DNA from: Bacillus sp. EB600
Lineage (GTDB): Bacteria; Bacillota; Bacilli; Bacillales; Cytobacillaceae
Direction of reading: 5' to 3'
Length of the DNA: 64,000 nt
Assembly: GCF_024494385.1 (NCBI RefSeq)
Contig: NZ_JAEVLT010000010.1
Location: 62,001-126,000, forward strand
In this document: one piece after another, positions 17,061 through 25,659 of the stretch
How the letters are laid out: each line of letters begins with the position of its first letter
How positions within the stretch are numbered: position 1 is the first letter of the stretch
Notes under the pieces: model-generated
The model's input: only the letters and a program-made list of their open reading frames with translations
What the model was told of the DNA's origin: nothing
The model's database searches: none
Translations under genes and position numbers: made by a program

Positions 17061-17301
17061 TTCTACATGTTGGCACCGTATTATTCTACATGTTTGAGTC
17101 CATATTCTACATATTTGCCTCCACATTCTACATACTTGCCTCTACATTCTACATGTTTGAGTCCATATTCTACATATCTGCCTCCACATTCTACATGTTT
17201 AGGGCTACATTCTACATATTTGCCTCCACATTCTACATGTTTAGGGCTACATTCTACATACTTGCCTCTACATTCTACATATTTGGCCTATGATTCTACA
17301 T
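17061..17301. repeat. Tandem array of twelve ttctaca units, 21-bp period
   Basis: The core TTCTACAT (reverse ATGTAGAA) starts at 17061, then at 17084, 17105, 17126, 17147, 17168, 17189, 17210, 17231, 17252, 17273 and 17294. The eleven copies from 17084 on are exactly 21 bp apart; the first is 23 bp off. The last copy keeps only ttctaca plus t. The 13-bp spacers fall into three recurring types: gtttgagtccata, atttgcctccaca (with a close variant) and gtttagggctaca. Both strands have frames open through the array, as any 21-bp repeat tends to, but neither has a ribosome site, so I read it as non-coding. It fills the recA-cinA gap. Confidence 0.9.
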
Positions 17302-17346
17302 TTAGCCAAATTCCAAGTGCCCGGTACAGGCCGCAAAATCAAAAAT

Positions 17347-17379
17347 AAAAAAACACAGAACCTATTTAAGCATTCTGTG
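17347..17379 (-). terminator. cinA terminator overlapping the stop codon
   Basis: A 7-bp stem (17354-17360 with 17373-17379) encloses the cinA stop (17366-17368). A run of seven T follows on the minus strand. The last codons of cinA form the 5' arm. Confidence 0.8.
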
Positions 17380-18619
17380 ATTCTTGAAGTTTTTTCAAAA
17401 GGAAATAGCAGCCATATTTTATCGTTCGAATCCGATTGGCCGCCCGTGTTCCGCCTAGATTAAGCTTTTCAACAACCACTGGCTCACCCTTTATAGCCAT
17501 TCCAATATAGACGGTCCCAACCGGCTTCCCTTCAGACTCATCGGGTCCAGCCACACCAGTAAAACTGATCCCAATATCCGAGTTTGTAAGCTCAGCAACA
17601 TTTTCGGCCAGTTCCCTTGCACATTGCTCACTCACAACCCCATAGGTTTCAATTGTTTCCTGCTTAACATGTAAGACCTTATGTTTTACTTCATTTGTAT
17701 AGCAGACAACTCCACCCTTTAAAATAGCACTTGTGCCGGGAATCGAAGTAATCTCCTGCTGAAACAAACCACCTGTTAAGCTTTCTGCCGCTGAAATGGT
17801 TAATTTTTTTTCTTTTAGCACCTTTACTAATTCTGCGACCAGTGAGCTATTATCATAGCCATACAAAAATTCCCCGACTTGTTGTCGAATCTCTTTTTCA
17901 ATACCATCAAGCATGGATTCAGCCACAGCTGCATCCTCATGCTTTGCTGTCAGCCTTAAAGTAACCTCACCATCTGCTGCCAGTGGGGCAATTGTTGGAT
18001 TGCTCTGGGCATCAATTAAATCCTCAATCTTTGTTTCCAACGCGGCCTCACCAATGCCAAAAAAGCGCAGTACCCTGGAAACGATTTTTTCAGATGATTT
18101 TATTTGGGTGAAAAGTGCATCTCTTCCATATTCGAAAAACATTGGTTCCATTTCTTTTGGAGGTCCAGGTAAAAGCATATAGGTATGTTCATCAGCAGTG
18201 AGCATCATTCCCGGCGCCATTCCATGGTCATTTGGAAGGACATGTGACCCAGCTAAAACAAGTGCTTGCTTCCGGTTATTTTCCGTCATGATCCGATTGG
18301 TTGTTTCAAAATAAACCTTGATTGACTCCAATGCCTCCTGGTCAAAAACGAGTTCTTTGCCAAGGTGCTTCGCGATCGTTTCCTTTGTTAAATCATCCTT
18401 TGTTGGACCAAGCCCACCTGTGAAAATAATCAAATCAGACCGTTTTTCAGCGATTTCAACGGCTGATTTTAGCCGATCAGGGTTATCACCCACTACCGTA
18501 TGATAAAACACATTTATTCCCATTTCCGCCAAGTGAAGTGATAAAAAGCGGGCATTGGTGTTCACTATTTGTCCGAGAAGTAACTCTGAACCAACTGCGA
18601 TGATTTCGGCATTCATCAT
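17366..18619 (-). CDS. cinA: CinA, competence/damage-inducible NMN deamidase family protein
   Basis: A 417-residue two-domain protein. The N-terminal molybdopterin-binding-like (COG1058) domain (about 1-170) starts [15 protein letters not shown] and has [11 protein letters not shown]. The C-terminal CinA/PncC domain (about 255-410) has AAESLTGGL and [24 protein letters not shown] motifs. It is known for pyridine-nucleotide salvage (NMN deamidation or ADP-ribose hydrolysis) and co-regulation with recA. Two adjacent ATGs (18619, 18616) share the AAGG site; I keep the first. A 707-bp region with the tandem array separates it from recA, so it is not co-transcribed with recA here. Confidence 0.93.
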   Translation of the reverse strand: MMNAEIIAVGSELLLGQIVNTNARFLSLHLAEMGINVFYHTVVGDNPDRLKSAVEIAEKRSDLIIFTGGLGPTKDDLTKETIAKHLGKELVFDQEALESIKVYFETTNRIMTENNRKQALVLAGSHVLPNDHGMAPGMMLTADEHTYMLLPGPPKEMEPMFFEYGRDALFTQIKSSEKIVSRVLRFFGIGEAALETKIEDLIDAQSNPTIAPLAADGEVTLRLTAKHEDAAVAESMLDGIEKEIRQQVGEFLYGYDNSSLVAELVKVLKEKKLTISAAESLTGGLFQQEITSIPGTSAILKGGVVCYTNEVKHKVLHVKQETIETYGVVSEQCARELAENVAELTNSDIGISFTGVAGPDESEGKPVGTVYIGMAIKGEPVVVEKLNLGGTRAANRIRTIKYGCYFLLKKLQESQNA

Positions 18620-18668
18620 CCATCACATCCTTTTAATCAATTATTTTCAAATCAGCTAAAAAAGGATT

Positions 18669-19247
18669 TTACTTTGAATTTTTAAAAACGTGCATGTTTT
18701 TCGCAAAGTAATCCCACCCTGACCAGATGGTAAAGAACATCGCAACCCATAAAGCTAATTGGTCAAATGGAAATGAGATTGCTTTAAAAATAATATTATG
18801 TAAAAGCAGTGCTGATATCGCAATAATTTGCGTCCAAGTTTTAATTTTACCAAGCATGTTTGCAGCGACCACCTCTCCCTCGCCTGCAAGCAGCAAACGA
18901 AGTCCAGTCACAGCAAACTCCCGGCTGATAATTACAATGACAATCCATGACGCTGCATAGTTCAAATCAACTAAAACAATAAACGCAGCAGAGACAAGGA
19001 GTTTGTCAGCCAGCGGATCGAGAAATTTCCCCATGTTTGTTACCAGGTTATATTTACGGGCGATATGGCCGTCAATCCAATCGGTTGTAGATGCCAAAAT
19101 AAAAATGAGCGCACCAACTAAATGGGTAACTGGAAGAGTAGTCCACAGCAAATTGATTTCACCCCATTTAAAAGGCACAAGCATGACAATCATGAACAAT
19201 GGGATTAAAAAGATCCTTGATATTGTTATTTTATTAGGTAAATTCAT
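18669..19247 (-). CDS. pgsA: CDP-diacylglycerol--glycerol-3-phosphate 3-phosphatidyltransferase
   Basis: A 192-residue integral membrane enzyme making phosphatidylglycerol phosphate, the first committed step to phosphatidylglycerol. The CDP-alcohol phosphotransferase motif is DWIDGHIARKYN...GKFLDPLADKL (written here in two parts; residues about 58-90). Several hydrophobic segments span the rest. I start at the ATG at 19247 (MNLPNKITISR), which gives the length of the B. subtilis enzyme (193). GGAGG and a second AGG lie upstream. Confidence 0.97.
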   Translation of the reverse strand: MNLPNKITISRIFLIPLFMIVMLVPFKWGEINLLWTTLPVTHLVGALIFILASTTDWIDGHIARKYNLVTNMGKFLDPLADKLLVSAAFIVLVDLNYAASWIVIVIISREFAVTGLRLLLAGEGEVVAANMLGKIKTWTQIIAISALLLHNIIFKAISFPFDQLALWVAMFFTIWSGWDYFAKNMHVFKNSK

Positions 19248-19282
19248 TTTTCCTACTTCCTCCAAAAAATTTATTAAACGCG

Positions 19283-19310
19283 AAAAATAGCCATCTTTAG
19301 ATGACTATTT
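19283..19310 (-). terminator. Terminator after the RodZ-like gene
   Basis: An 11-bp stem (19285-19295 with 19300-19310), with one G-T pair and a TAAA loop, overlaps the stop codon of the upstream gene and runs into a short T-run. It may only partly stop transcription into pgsA. Confidence 0.6.
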
Positions 19311-20204
19311 GTTCTTCGGAACATATTGAATCGTAATGTCCTGACGAACTACTTGCGTCGGTGGAACAGAATAGTCAAGTTTTTGATCATTCACGTATAT
19401 ATCCGTATCGATCGAGTTTCCAACCACGATTACTGCTTGGCTCTCAGTTGATAAATCTACTGTTTGACTATCTGTGCCTCCGGTTTTAAGCATTCCCTGG
19501 AAACGTGAAGCACCATGGCTATCTTTTACATTTACCCACGTATTACCCCTTGAGGAAACTTTTACAACAAATTTTTCTGCATTTGTTACCTGGTATGTCG
19601 TCTTGCTTCCCGCGCTTTGAACTACAGAGATCGCTTGCTTCGGTGCCTCCGATTGCTTAGCAGTCTCAGTTTTCTGTTTATCTTTCTTATCCGTCGTATT
19701 TGATTTCTTGCTCTGATCTTCGCTAGCTTTTGCCTGTTCAAGGTTTGTTGATTTTTCATACTGTACAGGTTCAGTTTGCTTAGTAAGCGATTCATTTGCA
19801 TTCGTTCCTGCATTATGCTGTAAAAAATAATAAACCAAGGCAGCGGCGCCAATCACTAAAACACCAATTAAAATTTTCGGAAGAAGGTCGAAAATTTTCG
19901 GACTACGATCCGAGAGCCCTTTTCTCGTTTTAACCCGAGATAGCTGTTCTGGTAAATCATCATTATGTGCTGCTGGGATCTCATCTTTATAGGTTTCAAA
20001 AATTTCATCTGGATCTAACTGAACCGCCTCAGCAAATTGTTTAATAAACGCCCGGACATAAAAATTCCCGGGCATGGTTGAATAATCTCCCTCTTCAATA
20101 CCAATTAAATAGCGCTTTTGTATTTTTGTGATGGTTTGTAAATCATCTAAACTTAAAGCTTTGGCTAATCGGGCTTCTTTTAGTCGATTACCTAATTCCG
20201 TCAC
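19305..20204 (-). CDS. ymfM: RodZ-like cytoskeleton-associated membrane protein (YmfM)
   Basis: A 299-residue bitopic protein that links MreB-type elongation to the membrane. It has an N-terminal RodZ helix-turn-helix (about 1-70, LGNRLKEARLAKALSLDDLQ), a basic linker, one transmembrane helix (about 112-130, ILIGVLVIGAAALVYYFL), a low-complexity Lys/Glu/Gln/Thr stretch (about 135-195) and a C-terminal beta domain (DUF4115-like). The GTG start at 20204 follows GGAAGGTG. It is 21 nt downstream of ymfK, so probably in the same operon, and upstream of pgsA. Confidence 0.88.
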   Translation of the reverse strand: MTELGNRLKEARLAKALSLDDLQTITKIQKRYLIGIEEGDYSTMPGNFYVRAFIKQFAEAVQLDPDEIFETYKDEIPAAHNDDLPEQLSRVKTRKGLSDRSPKIFDLLPKILIGVLVIGAAALVYYFLQHNAGTNANESLTKQTEPVQYEKSTNLEQAKASEDQSKKSNTTDKKDKQKTETAKQSEAPKQAISVVQSAGSKTTYQVTNAEKFVVKVSSRGNTWVNVKDSHGASRFQGMLKTGGTDSQTVDLSTESQAVIVVGNSIDTDIYVNDQKLDYSVPPTQVVRQDITIQYVPKNK

Positions 20205-20225
20205 GCTTTACACCTTCCAATATCT

Positions 20226-21017
20226 TTAAAAATCAAAATCTCCAAAATCCGATCCAGAAAATAAATGCCCTTCATTAACCAGATCATATGTAATTTCCTC
20301 ATTCTCATCATTGCGCAACTCAATAATATAATCAAAATCATCAAGAGAGTAATCTGTATTTTGGACGAAAATATCAGGGTGTTCAACAATTTTCGTTGCC
20401 GGAAGGCACATGATTTCTCTTACTAATTGTAAATGCCGTTCATTTCCTCTTCTCGTCGAAACAATGCCGTCTAAAATAAATAAATTATCTGCATTATACT
20501 CGTCTTCAATTAATTGATTCCTAAGAGTTTGTTTTAAAAGAGTTGAAGAAAGAAATAACCAGCGCTTACTAGCACAAACACTCGCCGCTACAATGGATTC
20601 CGTTTTTCCAACCCGAGGCATCCCCCGAATTCCAATCAGCTTATGGCCTTCCTGCTTAAACAATTCTGCCATAAAGTCAACGAGAAGACCAAGTTCGTCC
20701 CGAACAAAGCGGAACGTTTTCTTATCGTCTGCATCTCTGTGAATATACCGACCATGTCTAACCGCTAGCCGGTCCAAAATTTTTGGTTCCCGGAGCTTGG
20801 TTATTTTTATTGTGTCCATCGTCTGCAAAATTGACTCCAACCTTTTAATTTGATCGTCATCTTTTGCTAAAATCAACAAACCGCGTCTTCCTTCATCCAC
20901 CCCGTTAATCGTTACAATATTAATAGATAGCATCCCAAGAAGCGAAGATATATCCCCTAATAAACCAGGACGATTTTTTTGAATCTCATATTCAAAATAC
21001 CATTCCTTTTTTCCCAT
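20226..21017 (-). CDS. ymfK: YmfK-family protein (DUF3388), ACT-like plus P-loop
   Basis: A 263-residue conserved Bacillus protein of unknown function. The ATG at 21017 has GGAGGG 6 nt upstream; the frame runs on to 21065 without a site. The N-terminal 75 residues look ACT-like (NRPGLLGDISSLLGMLSINI, a ligand-binding fold). The C-terminal half contains a P-loop GMPRVGKT near residue 134 and an acidic C-terminus. Between pseudogene remnants and ymfM, it keeps the B. subtilis order. A regulatory NTPase role is only inference. Confidence 0.85.
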   Translation of the reverse strand: MGKKEWYFEYEIQKNRPGLLGDISSLLGMLSINIVTINGVDEGRRGLLILAKDDDQIKRLESILQTMDTIKITKLREPKILDRLAVRHGRYIHRDADDKKTFRFVRDELGLLVDFMAELFKQEGHKLIGIRGMPRVGKTESIVAASVCASKRWLFLSSTLLKQTLRNQLIEDEYNADNLFILDGIVSTRRGNERHLQLVREIMCLPATKIVEHPDIFVQNTDYSLDDFDYIIELRNDENEEITYDLVNEGHLFSGSDFGDFDF

Positions 21018-21180
21018 AAAAAGCCCTCCATCGGTTCCCGGTTCCTGTTCAACAAGAAACGACAAAATTCTTATGTACTTTTTCTATCCCTTATATTAAA
21101 TGATTTTGCTAGAAGATGAAAGGAAAAACAAGGAGAAAGATTATTTATCCGAAAAACAGGACGAAAGACTGGTAGGTAAT

Positions 21181-21523
21181 TCAATGAAAAAGGATGATCG
21201 TTAACAGCTCTTTATGCTCTTTATGCTCATTTGAGAGCTGTTCATATTCTTGCCGTCCCATTGGTCTACCTTGAACTAAGGGGATTGGTCATCCTGCCAG
21301 TACCAGTTGGGCCGACGACAAATAAGTTGCAGCCTGATTGCTCAACTGATAAACCAAATTCCATTGCCCTCACGGCTCGATGCTGCCCAATTATTTCATT
21401 TGGCATCCGCTCAAGATCATCTGTTGTTTCAAAGCAGAAAATTCTCGAGTCAAACTCTGGACGCAGTTTTGAGAATGGAACTCTATAGATGGAACGAACA
21501 TTTTCATATTCTTCTGTTTTCAT
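21181..21523 (-). pseudogene. Remnant of a Lon-like AAA protease gene
   Basis: From the ATG at 21523 (GAGGG 8 nt before), about 80 residues are open: YRVPFSKLRPEFDSRIF, then EIIGQHRAVRAMEFGL and FVVGPTGTGR, which is the start of an AAA_32/Lon-like peptidase up to its Walker A. The frame then ends at 21266. A second in-frame piece (about 21181-21270, GRPMGRQEYEQLSNEHKEHKELL) resembles a middle part of the same family, including the 'PM..EEYE.L' linker. The rest of the ATPase and the whole protease domain are missing. A 9-bp direct repeat (GAGCATAAA) lies in the second piece. A functional short protein is unlikely. Confidence 0.65.
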
Positions 21524-21712
21524 AGAATCAGCCCTCACTTCTATTTGACGGAGCACTATTTTTGCCATTCCCTACTATATTTGCCATTTTTTTCAAATTA
21601 CCTTTAAATTTACTAAACGTTCAAAAAAATTTAATAAAAACACCTCCTCATTTGGAGAGATTCTCTTACTTTATGTATATAGATAACATTGATAATTTCC
21701 TTATGGTAAGGT

Positions 21713-21746
21713 AAAAGGATGACCCCTGAATAGAGATCATCCTTTT
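21713..21746 (-). terminator. ymfJ terminator
   Basis: A 10-bp stem (21713-21722 with 21737-21746) about 50 nt after the ymfJ stop, with A/T runs at its ends. Confidence 0.8.
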
Positions 21747-21796
21747 TACTAGTCATTTTTATGCAACAAGTATAATTCAACTAGTGCATGCAGCAC

Positions 21797-22060
21797 CTAC
21801 TGTTGCTGTGTCCCGTTATTTTGTATCAGCTTTACCATCATGTTTGCAATTGCACGCTGTTCATTGTCATCTGCAACAGACCATAGATCGGCAAGCACTC
21901 TTTGCTGCTCGTTTTTTGGATCAACGTGATCTTGCAGGTAGCCGCCAATTTGGTAAGCAAGATCAGTGATATGATCTTGATCCATTCCAGCACTTTGGGC
22001 GTGATGCAGGCGATCTGCTAAAAAGTCTTCCCATTGCTTCCAGTTTTCTACAACAGACAT
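21797..22060 (-). CDS. ymfJ: YmfJ (DUF3243) small conserved protein
   Basis: An 87-residue helical protein of unknown function conserved next to ymfI in Bacilli. It starts MSVVENWKQWEDFLADRL and ends in a glutamine-rich tail. No catalytic motif, membrane segment or cysteine is seen. The start follows a GGGAGG site about 7 nt before the ATG. It is 74 nt downstream of ymfI with no terminator between, so it is probably co-transcribed, and has a good terminator behind it. Confidence 0.88.
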   Translation of the reverse strand: MSVVENWKQWEDFLADRLHHAQSAGMDQDHITDLAYQIGGYLQDHVDPKNEQQRVLADLWSVADDNEQRAIANMMVKLIQNNGTQQQ

Positions 22061-22134
22061 ATTTTAACCTCCCTTTAAAATGGTACAGCTTTATTTTGCG
22101 ATCAGGAGGATTAAAATATTCATTCATTTTTAAT

Positions 22135-22857
22135 TTAAATGTACCAGCCGCCATTAATGGCGAGGACCTGCCCAGTAATGTAAGATGATTCTTCTGAAAG
22201 TAAATAGGAAACCCCATCCGCAATTTCATCTGGGTGCCCCATTCTTCCCATCGGAATTTCTTCATTAAGTGCAGCTACTTCCTCGCTCGTAAATCTCGCC
22301 ATCATCCCTGTTTTTACCGCACCGGGGGCAATCGCATTAACACGGACTCCACTTAAGGCAACCTCTTTACTCAAAGCCTTTACAAACGAGATTTGCGCTC
22401 CTTTTGCAGCAGAATAAGCAACTTCACAGGATCCGCCTGTTTGCCCCCAAATCGATGTAATTACAACAATTGAACCCGAGCGCTTGCTGGTTAATTTAGG
22501 TAGCAGCTCCTTCGTTAACATGATTGGGTTAATCACATGAATACGCATTAAGCTTTCGACTTCCTCAAGCTGAAGATCAACGAACATCCCATATTGACTG
22601 TTTCCACTGCAGTGAACGATCCCATCCAGAGAAAAGATTTCCGAGGCGATTTTTTTAAAGCCTGCTAGTGTATCTAAATCAGCCTGAATAGGAAGGTACT
22701 CTCCTTTATAATTGTCCAGTTTATCGATCAGCTCTTTTATGGCAGCCACATTTTGATTGTAATGTAAATATAAATGGTATCCCCTTGAAGCAAGCTTTAA
22801 CGCAACAGCTTGTCCGATTCCCCCGCTTGCCCCTGTTATCAGAACATATTTCTTCAC
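22135..22857 (-). CDS. ymfI: EF-P 5-aminopentanone reductase YmfI (SDR family)
   Basis: A 240-residue short-chain dehydrogenase. In B. subtilis YmfI reduces the 5-aminopentanone on Lys32 of elongation factor P, a modification needed for translation of polyproline stretches and for swarming. The NADP(H) motif GASGGIGQA is at residues 8-16, the catalytic serine in VVITSIWG (about 135) and the Tyr/Lys pair in AYSAAK (about 148-153). It begins 54 nt after the ymfH stop, beyond a terminator at 22876-22906. FabG-like reductases share these motifs; the ymf context favours YmfI. Confidence 0.88.
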   Translation of the reverse strand: MKKYVLITGASGGIGQAVALKLASRGYHLYLHYNQNVAAIKELIDKLDNYKGEYLPIQADLDTLAGFKKIASEIFSLDGIVHCSGNSQYGMFVDLQLEEVESLMRIHVINPIMLTKELLPKLTSKRSGSIVVITSIWGQTGGSCEVAYSAAKGAQISFVKALSKEVALSGVRVNAIAPGAVKTGMMARFTSEEVAALNEEIPMGRMGHPDEIADGVSYLLSEESSYITGQVLAINGGWYI

Positions 22858-22875
22858 TTATACTTCACTCTTCCT

Positions 22876-22906
22876 AAAAAGAAAGCGCCGCTACCCGACG
22901 CCTTCT
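22876..22906 (-). terminator. ymfH terminator
   Basis: An 8-bp stem (22880-22887 with 22899-22906, one G-T pair) directly after the ymfH stop, followed by five T on the minus strand. Confidence 0.7.
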
Positions 22907-22911
22907 TCGAC

Positions 22912-24204
22912 TCATTTCTTTTTTGGTACTACTTGGCAAACCGAGAACCGCTCCTCTGAAATAACCTCAGCTGCCAGAGAAGTTACTTCCTTTAAGGTGA
23001 TTTTCTCCAATGTCGGAACTACTTCAAATAAGTTCATATCATTAAAAGCGTAGCGGGTAAATTGGTTTGCAATATATTCCGGTGAATTGATCGACCGGAG
23101 AAACGCACCAATTTTTTTCTTTTTAGCCCGCTCCAATTGTTCATCCGTAAAGGACTTGCCGTTCTTAGCTTCGAGAAGCATCTTTTCAAGTGCTTCAGCA
23201 AGTTTATTTGGCTCAGGGGTATCACCGCCAATCATAGCAAAACCAAAGCCCTGTTCCTGCGTGTAATCAAAGGAAAAGGTCTCATCAATAAGACCTTCGT
23301 TATAAAGTTGGTCATAATTTTCAGAGCTCTTTCCAAACAATAAATCAAACAGAACATTCATAGTAAGCTCCGTTTTCAACATTTCCTCACCCGATTGATC
23401 AGCATGCAAGGCTTTAATTCCAACTAGGCATTTGGAGGTTTGAACATTCATTTCGAGAATCCGCTTCTTTTCAGCGGCTTCCGCAGGCTCTTCATCGAAT
23501 TTGCGTTGAATCTCAGGCTGATCCTTGTAATCCTTTTTCGCTTGATTATCTCTTACTTGGTCCATAATTGCTTTCGGGTCAACAGGGCCGACAATAAACA
23601 AGAGCATGTTGCTAGGATGATAAAATGTATTGTAGCATTCGTAAAGTAAATCCGGTGTAATATGGGAAATGGATTCTATCGTTCCTGCGATATCAATTTT
23701 AACAGGATGGTTTTTATATAGATTATCGATGAGGCCAAAATACAAGCGCCAATCAGGGTTGTCATCGTACATCGTAATTTCCTGGCCAATAATTCCTTTT
23801 TCCTTTTCAACTGTTTTTTCGGAGAAATAAGGATCTTGAACAAAATCGACTAACGTTTCAAGATTTTTTTCTACATCAGACGTACTTGAAAAAAGATAGG
23901 CTGTACGGGTAAAAGACGTAAACGCGTTTGCGGAAGCACCTTGACGACTGAATTGCTGAAAAACATCGCCATCTTTCTTTTCAAATAACTTATGCTCCAA
24001 AAAGTGAGCAATTCCGTCTGGGACCTTCGTAAATTCCTGCTTTCCAAGTGGTACAAAATGATTATCAACCGAACCATATTTGGTGGTAAAGGTAGCAAAT
24101 GTTTTATTAAAGCCTTTCTTGGGCAGTATATAAACATTTAGACCGTTCGGCAGTTTTTCATAAAAAAGCTCCTCTTGCAGCTGGTCAAATGAGAGTTTTT
24201 CCAT
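22912..24204 (-). CDS. ymfH: YmfH, M16 metallopeptidase-like protein (active-site motif present)
   Basis: A 430-residue M16-family protein. The inverted zinc motif HFLEH is in IAHFLEHKLF (about 67-71), and a downstream Glu needed for zinc lies in EKEKGIIGQEI. Two M16 domains follow in order. It pairs with YmfF: the ATG shares a base with the ymfF stop (TAATG), so the two are translationally coupled, as in other Bacilli. In M16 pairs one subunit is usually catalytic and the other not, which fits here. Substrate unknown. Confidence 0.9.
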   Translation of the reverse strand: MEKLSFDQLQEELFYEKLPNGLNVYILPKKGFNKTFATFTTKYGSVDNHFVPLGKQEFTKVPDGIAHFLEHKLFEKKDGDVFQQFSRQGASANAFTSFTRTAYLFSSTSDVEKNLETLVDFVQDPYFSEKTVEKEKGIIGQEITMYDDNPDWRLYFGLIDNLYKNHPVKIDIAGTIESISHITPDLLYECYNTFYHPSNMLLFIVGPVDPKAIMDQVRDNQAKKDYKDQPEIQRKFDEEPAEAAEKKRILEMNVQTSKCLVGIKALHADQSGEEMLKTELTMNVLFDLLFGKSSENYDQLYNEGLIDETFSFDYTQEQGFGFAMIGGDTPEPNKLAEALEKMLLEAKNGKSFTDEQLERAKKKKIGAFLRSINSPEYIANQFTRYAFNDMNLFEVVPTLEKITLKEVTSLAAEVISEERFSVCQVVPKKK

Positions 24205-25484
24205 TATTTACTTACCTCCGTTCCCGTTAAAAAATAAATCGTGTCCAGCTCAATTTTCTTCCCGACCTCAACCACGTCTTGTTTCGTAGCTTTATTGATT
24301 TCACTTAAATAATGATCAAGTTTTAAATCAACATTTGCCACGACATTATGATAAAGAACCTCTACCAAACCGCGTGATGTATCAATGGTTTCCAGCATTT
24401 GGTTTTGAATGACCGCTTTCGTTTGCTCTAAATCTGAATCTGTGAAGTCCCCTTTTTTCATCGCATCCATCTGCTCATGAATGATTCCGACAGCCTGGTC
24501 ATAATTTTTCAAATCGATTCCCGACATAACCATCATTAACCCTTTATGGCTTTCTACCCTGCTTGCTGCATAGTAGGCAAGGCTTGCTTTCTCCCTAACA
24601 TTAATAAAAAGTTTTGAGTGGGAAAACCCTCCGAAAATTCCGTTAAATACCTGAAGCGCATAATAATCTGGATCACCATAGCGGATATTTGTCCGGTAGC
24701 CAATATTAAGCTTCCCTTGTTTAACATCCTGTTCTTCTTTTATTTCATTAACTTTTTCCACTTTCTTGCTACCATCCGGTTTACTTCTCTGTGGTTGTCG
24801 ATTTTCAAAATGGAGAAGCTCGGAGGACAGTTTTCTAACCTCTTCCTCGTTCACATCACCAATGACGAATAAATCCATTTCATCTTCTTGAAACGCTTTT
24901 TGATAATACGAGTATAGTTTCTCTGCTGTAATCCCATCAACATCTTCCATCTCACCATTGACCTGCAAAGCATAGGGTTCGCCTTTGCACATTTCTTGAA
25001 CAAGACGAAAATTGGAGTAGCGCATCTTATCATCATAAACAGACTGGATCCTTTGCTTTAAGGTACGCTTTTCTTTTTCGACTGTTTCCGGGTCAAACGA
25101 GTTACCCCTTGCATTTGGATTCGTTAAAATCTCTGCTAAAAATTCAAAGCCTTTCTGTAACAGTGGACTAGGGTCATTTAAAAACTTTTCATTCGCAATT
25201 TCAATCGAAAAACTCATCACATGGTTATCACCTTTTTTCCCTAAATCCACAAAAAAAGTAGCTCCATATAAATCATCCAAATAGGAACGCAGTCGTGTAG
25301 TAGACGAATATTTTGCTGAACTGCTTTGCAGAACTTGTGGTAACAATGCCCGTAATGTAACATTTTCCTTATTTAGTGGCGCTTTCATTTTCCAGACAAA
25401 CGTATTGGTTTTGTATTTTTCCGTTTTAATTACATGGAGTTTATAACCTTGCATTTCCGTTATTTTTTCCGTCAACAAATCCAT
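24204..25484 (-). CDS. ymfF: YmfF, M16 peptidase-like protein (no zinc motif)
   Basis: A 426-residue M16-fold protein, the same length as B. subtilis YmfF. The ATG at 25484 has AAGGAGGA 6 nt before; the earlier one at 25523 has none. The region where HxxEH should be reads LRALLPQVLQSSS, so the zinc site is absent and it is probably the structural partner of YmfH. It keeps the C-terminal M16 features (GFSHSKLFINVREKASLAYY). It is the first gene of the ymfF-ymfH pair, and its promoter must lie in the upstream repeat-rich gap. Confidence 0.9.
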   Translation of the reverse strand: MDLLTEKITEMQGYKLHVIKTEKYKTNTFVWKMKAPLNKENVTLRALLPQVLQSSSAKYSSTTRLRSYLDDLYGATFFVDLGKKGDNHVMSFSIEIANEKFLNDPSPLLQKGFEFLAEILTNPNARGNSFDPETVEKEKRTLKQRIQSVYDDKMRYSNFRLVQEMCKGEPYALQVNGEMEDVDGITAEKLYSYYQKAFQEDEMDLFVIGDVNEEEVRKLSSELLHFENRQPQRSKPDGSKKVEKVNEIKEEQDVKQGKLNIGYRTNIRYGDPDYYALQVFNGIFGGFSHSKLFINVREKASLAYYAASRVESHKGLMMVMSGIDLKNYDQAVGIIHEQMDAMKKGDFTDSDLEQTKAVIQNQMLETIDTSRGLVEVLYHNVVANVDLKLDHYLSEINKATKQDVVEVGKKIELDTIYFLTGTEVSK

Positions 25485-25621
25485 TTGCAATCCTCCTTCA
25501 AAATTAAAAAGCCCTATCAACAATATGTATACACTGATGAGGTTATTTTATATCTTTTCCTTTCTAATAAAACGCTATTCTCATCATAAGTGGTAATGCT
25601 CCTACGATACAAGCGATAGGT

Positions 25622-25650
25622 AAAACCCCAGCTTTTTTTGCTAGGGTTTT
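25622..25650 (-). terminator. Hairpin downstream of the ABC transporter operon
   Basis: An 11-bp stem (25622-25632 with 25640-25650) with one G-T pair and a 7-nt A-loop on the minus strand, about 260 nt after the last transporter gene and beyond the repeat element. The T-run is inside the stem. Confidence 0.6.
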
Positions 25651-25659
25651 ATAAGAACT

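Noticed and set aside
17061..17301. Possible CRISPR array
   Set aside because: The repeated core is 8 bp and the 13-bp 'spacers' recur among themselves. Unit length is 21 bp, and no cas genes are in the window.
16923..17348. Plus-strand open frame of 141 residues through the tandem array
   Set aside because: It begins with a TTG without a ribosome site and its open length results from a 21-bp repeat lacking stops in that frame; the equivalent minus-strand frame is open too but has no start.
21266..21568. Intact 100-residue protein with a P-loop
   Set aside because: The frame stops immediately after Walker A and the family continues in a downstream fragment, so it is a truncated remnant.
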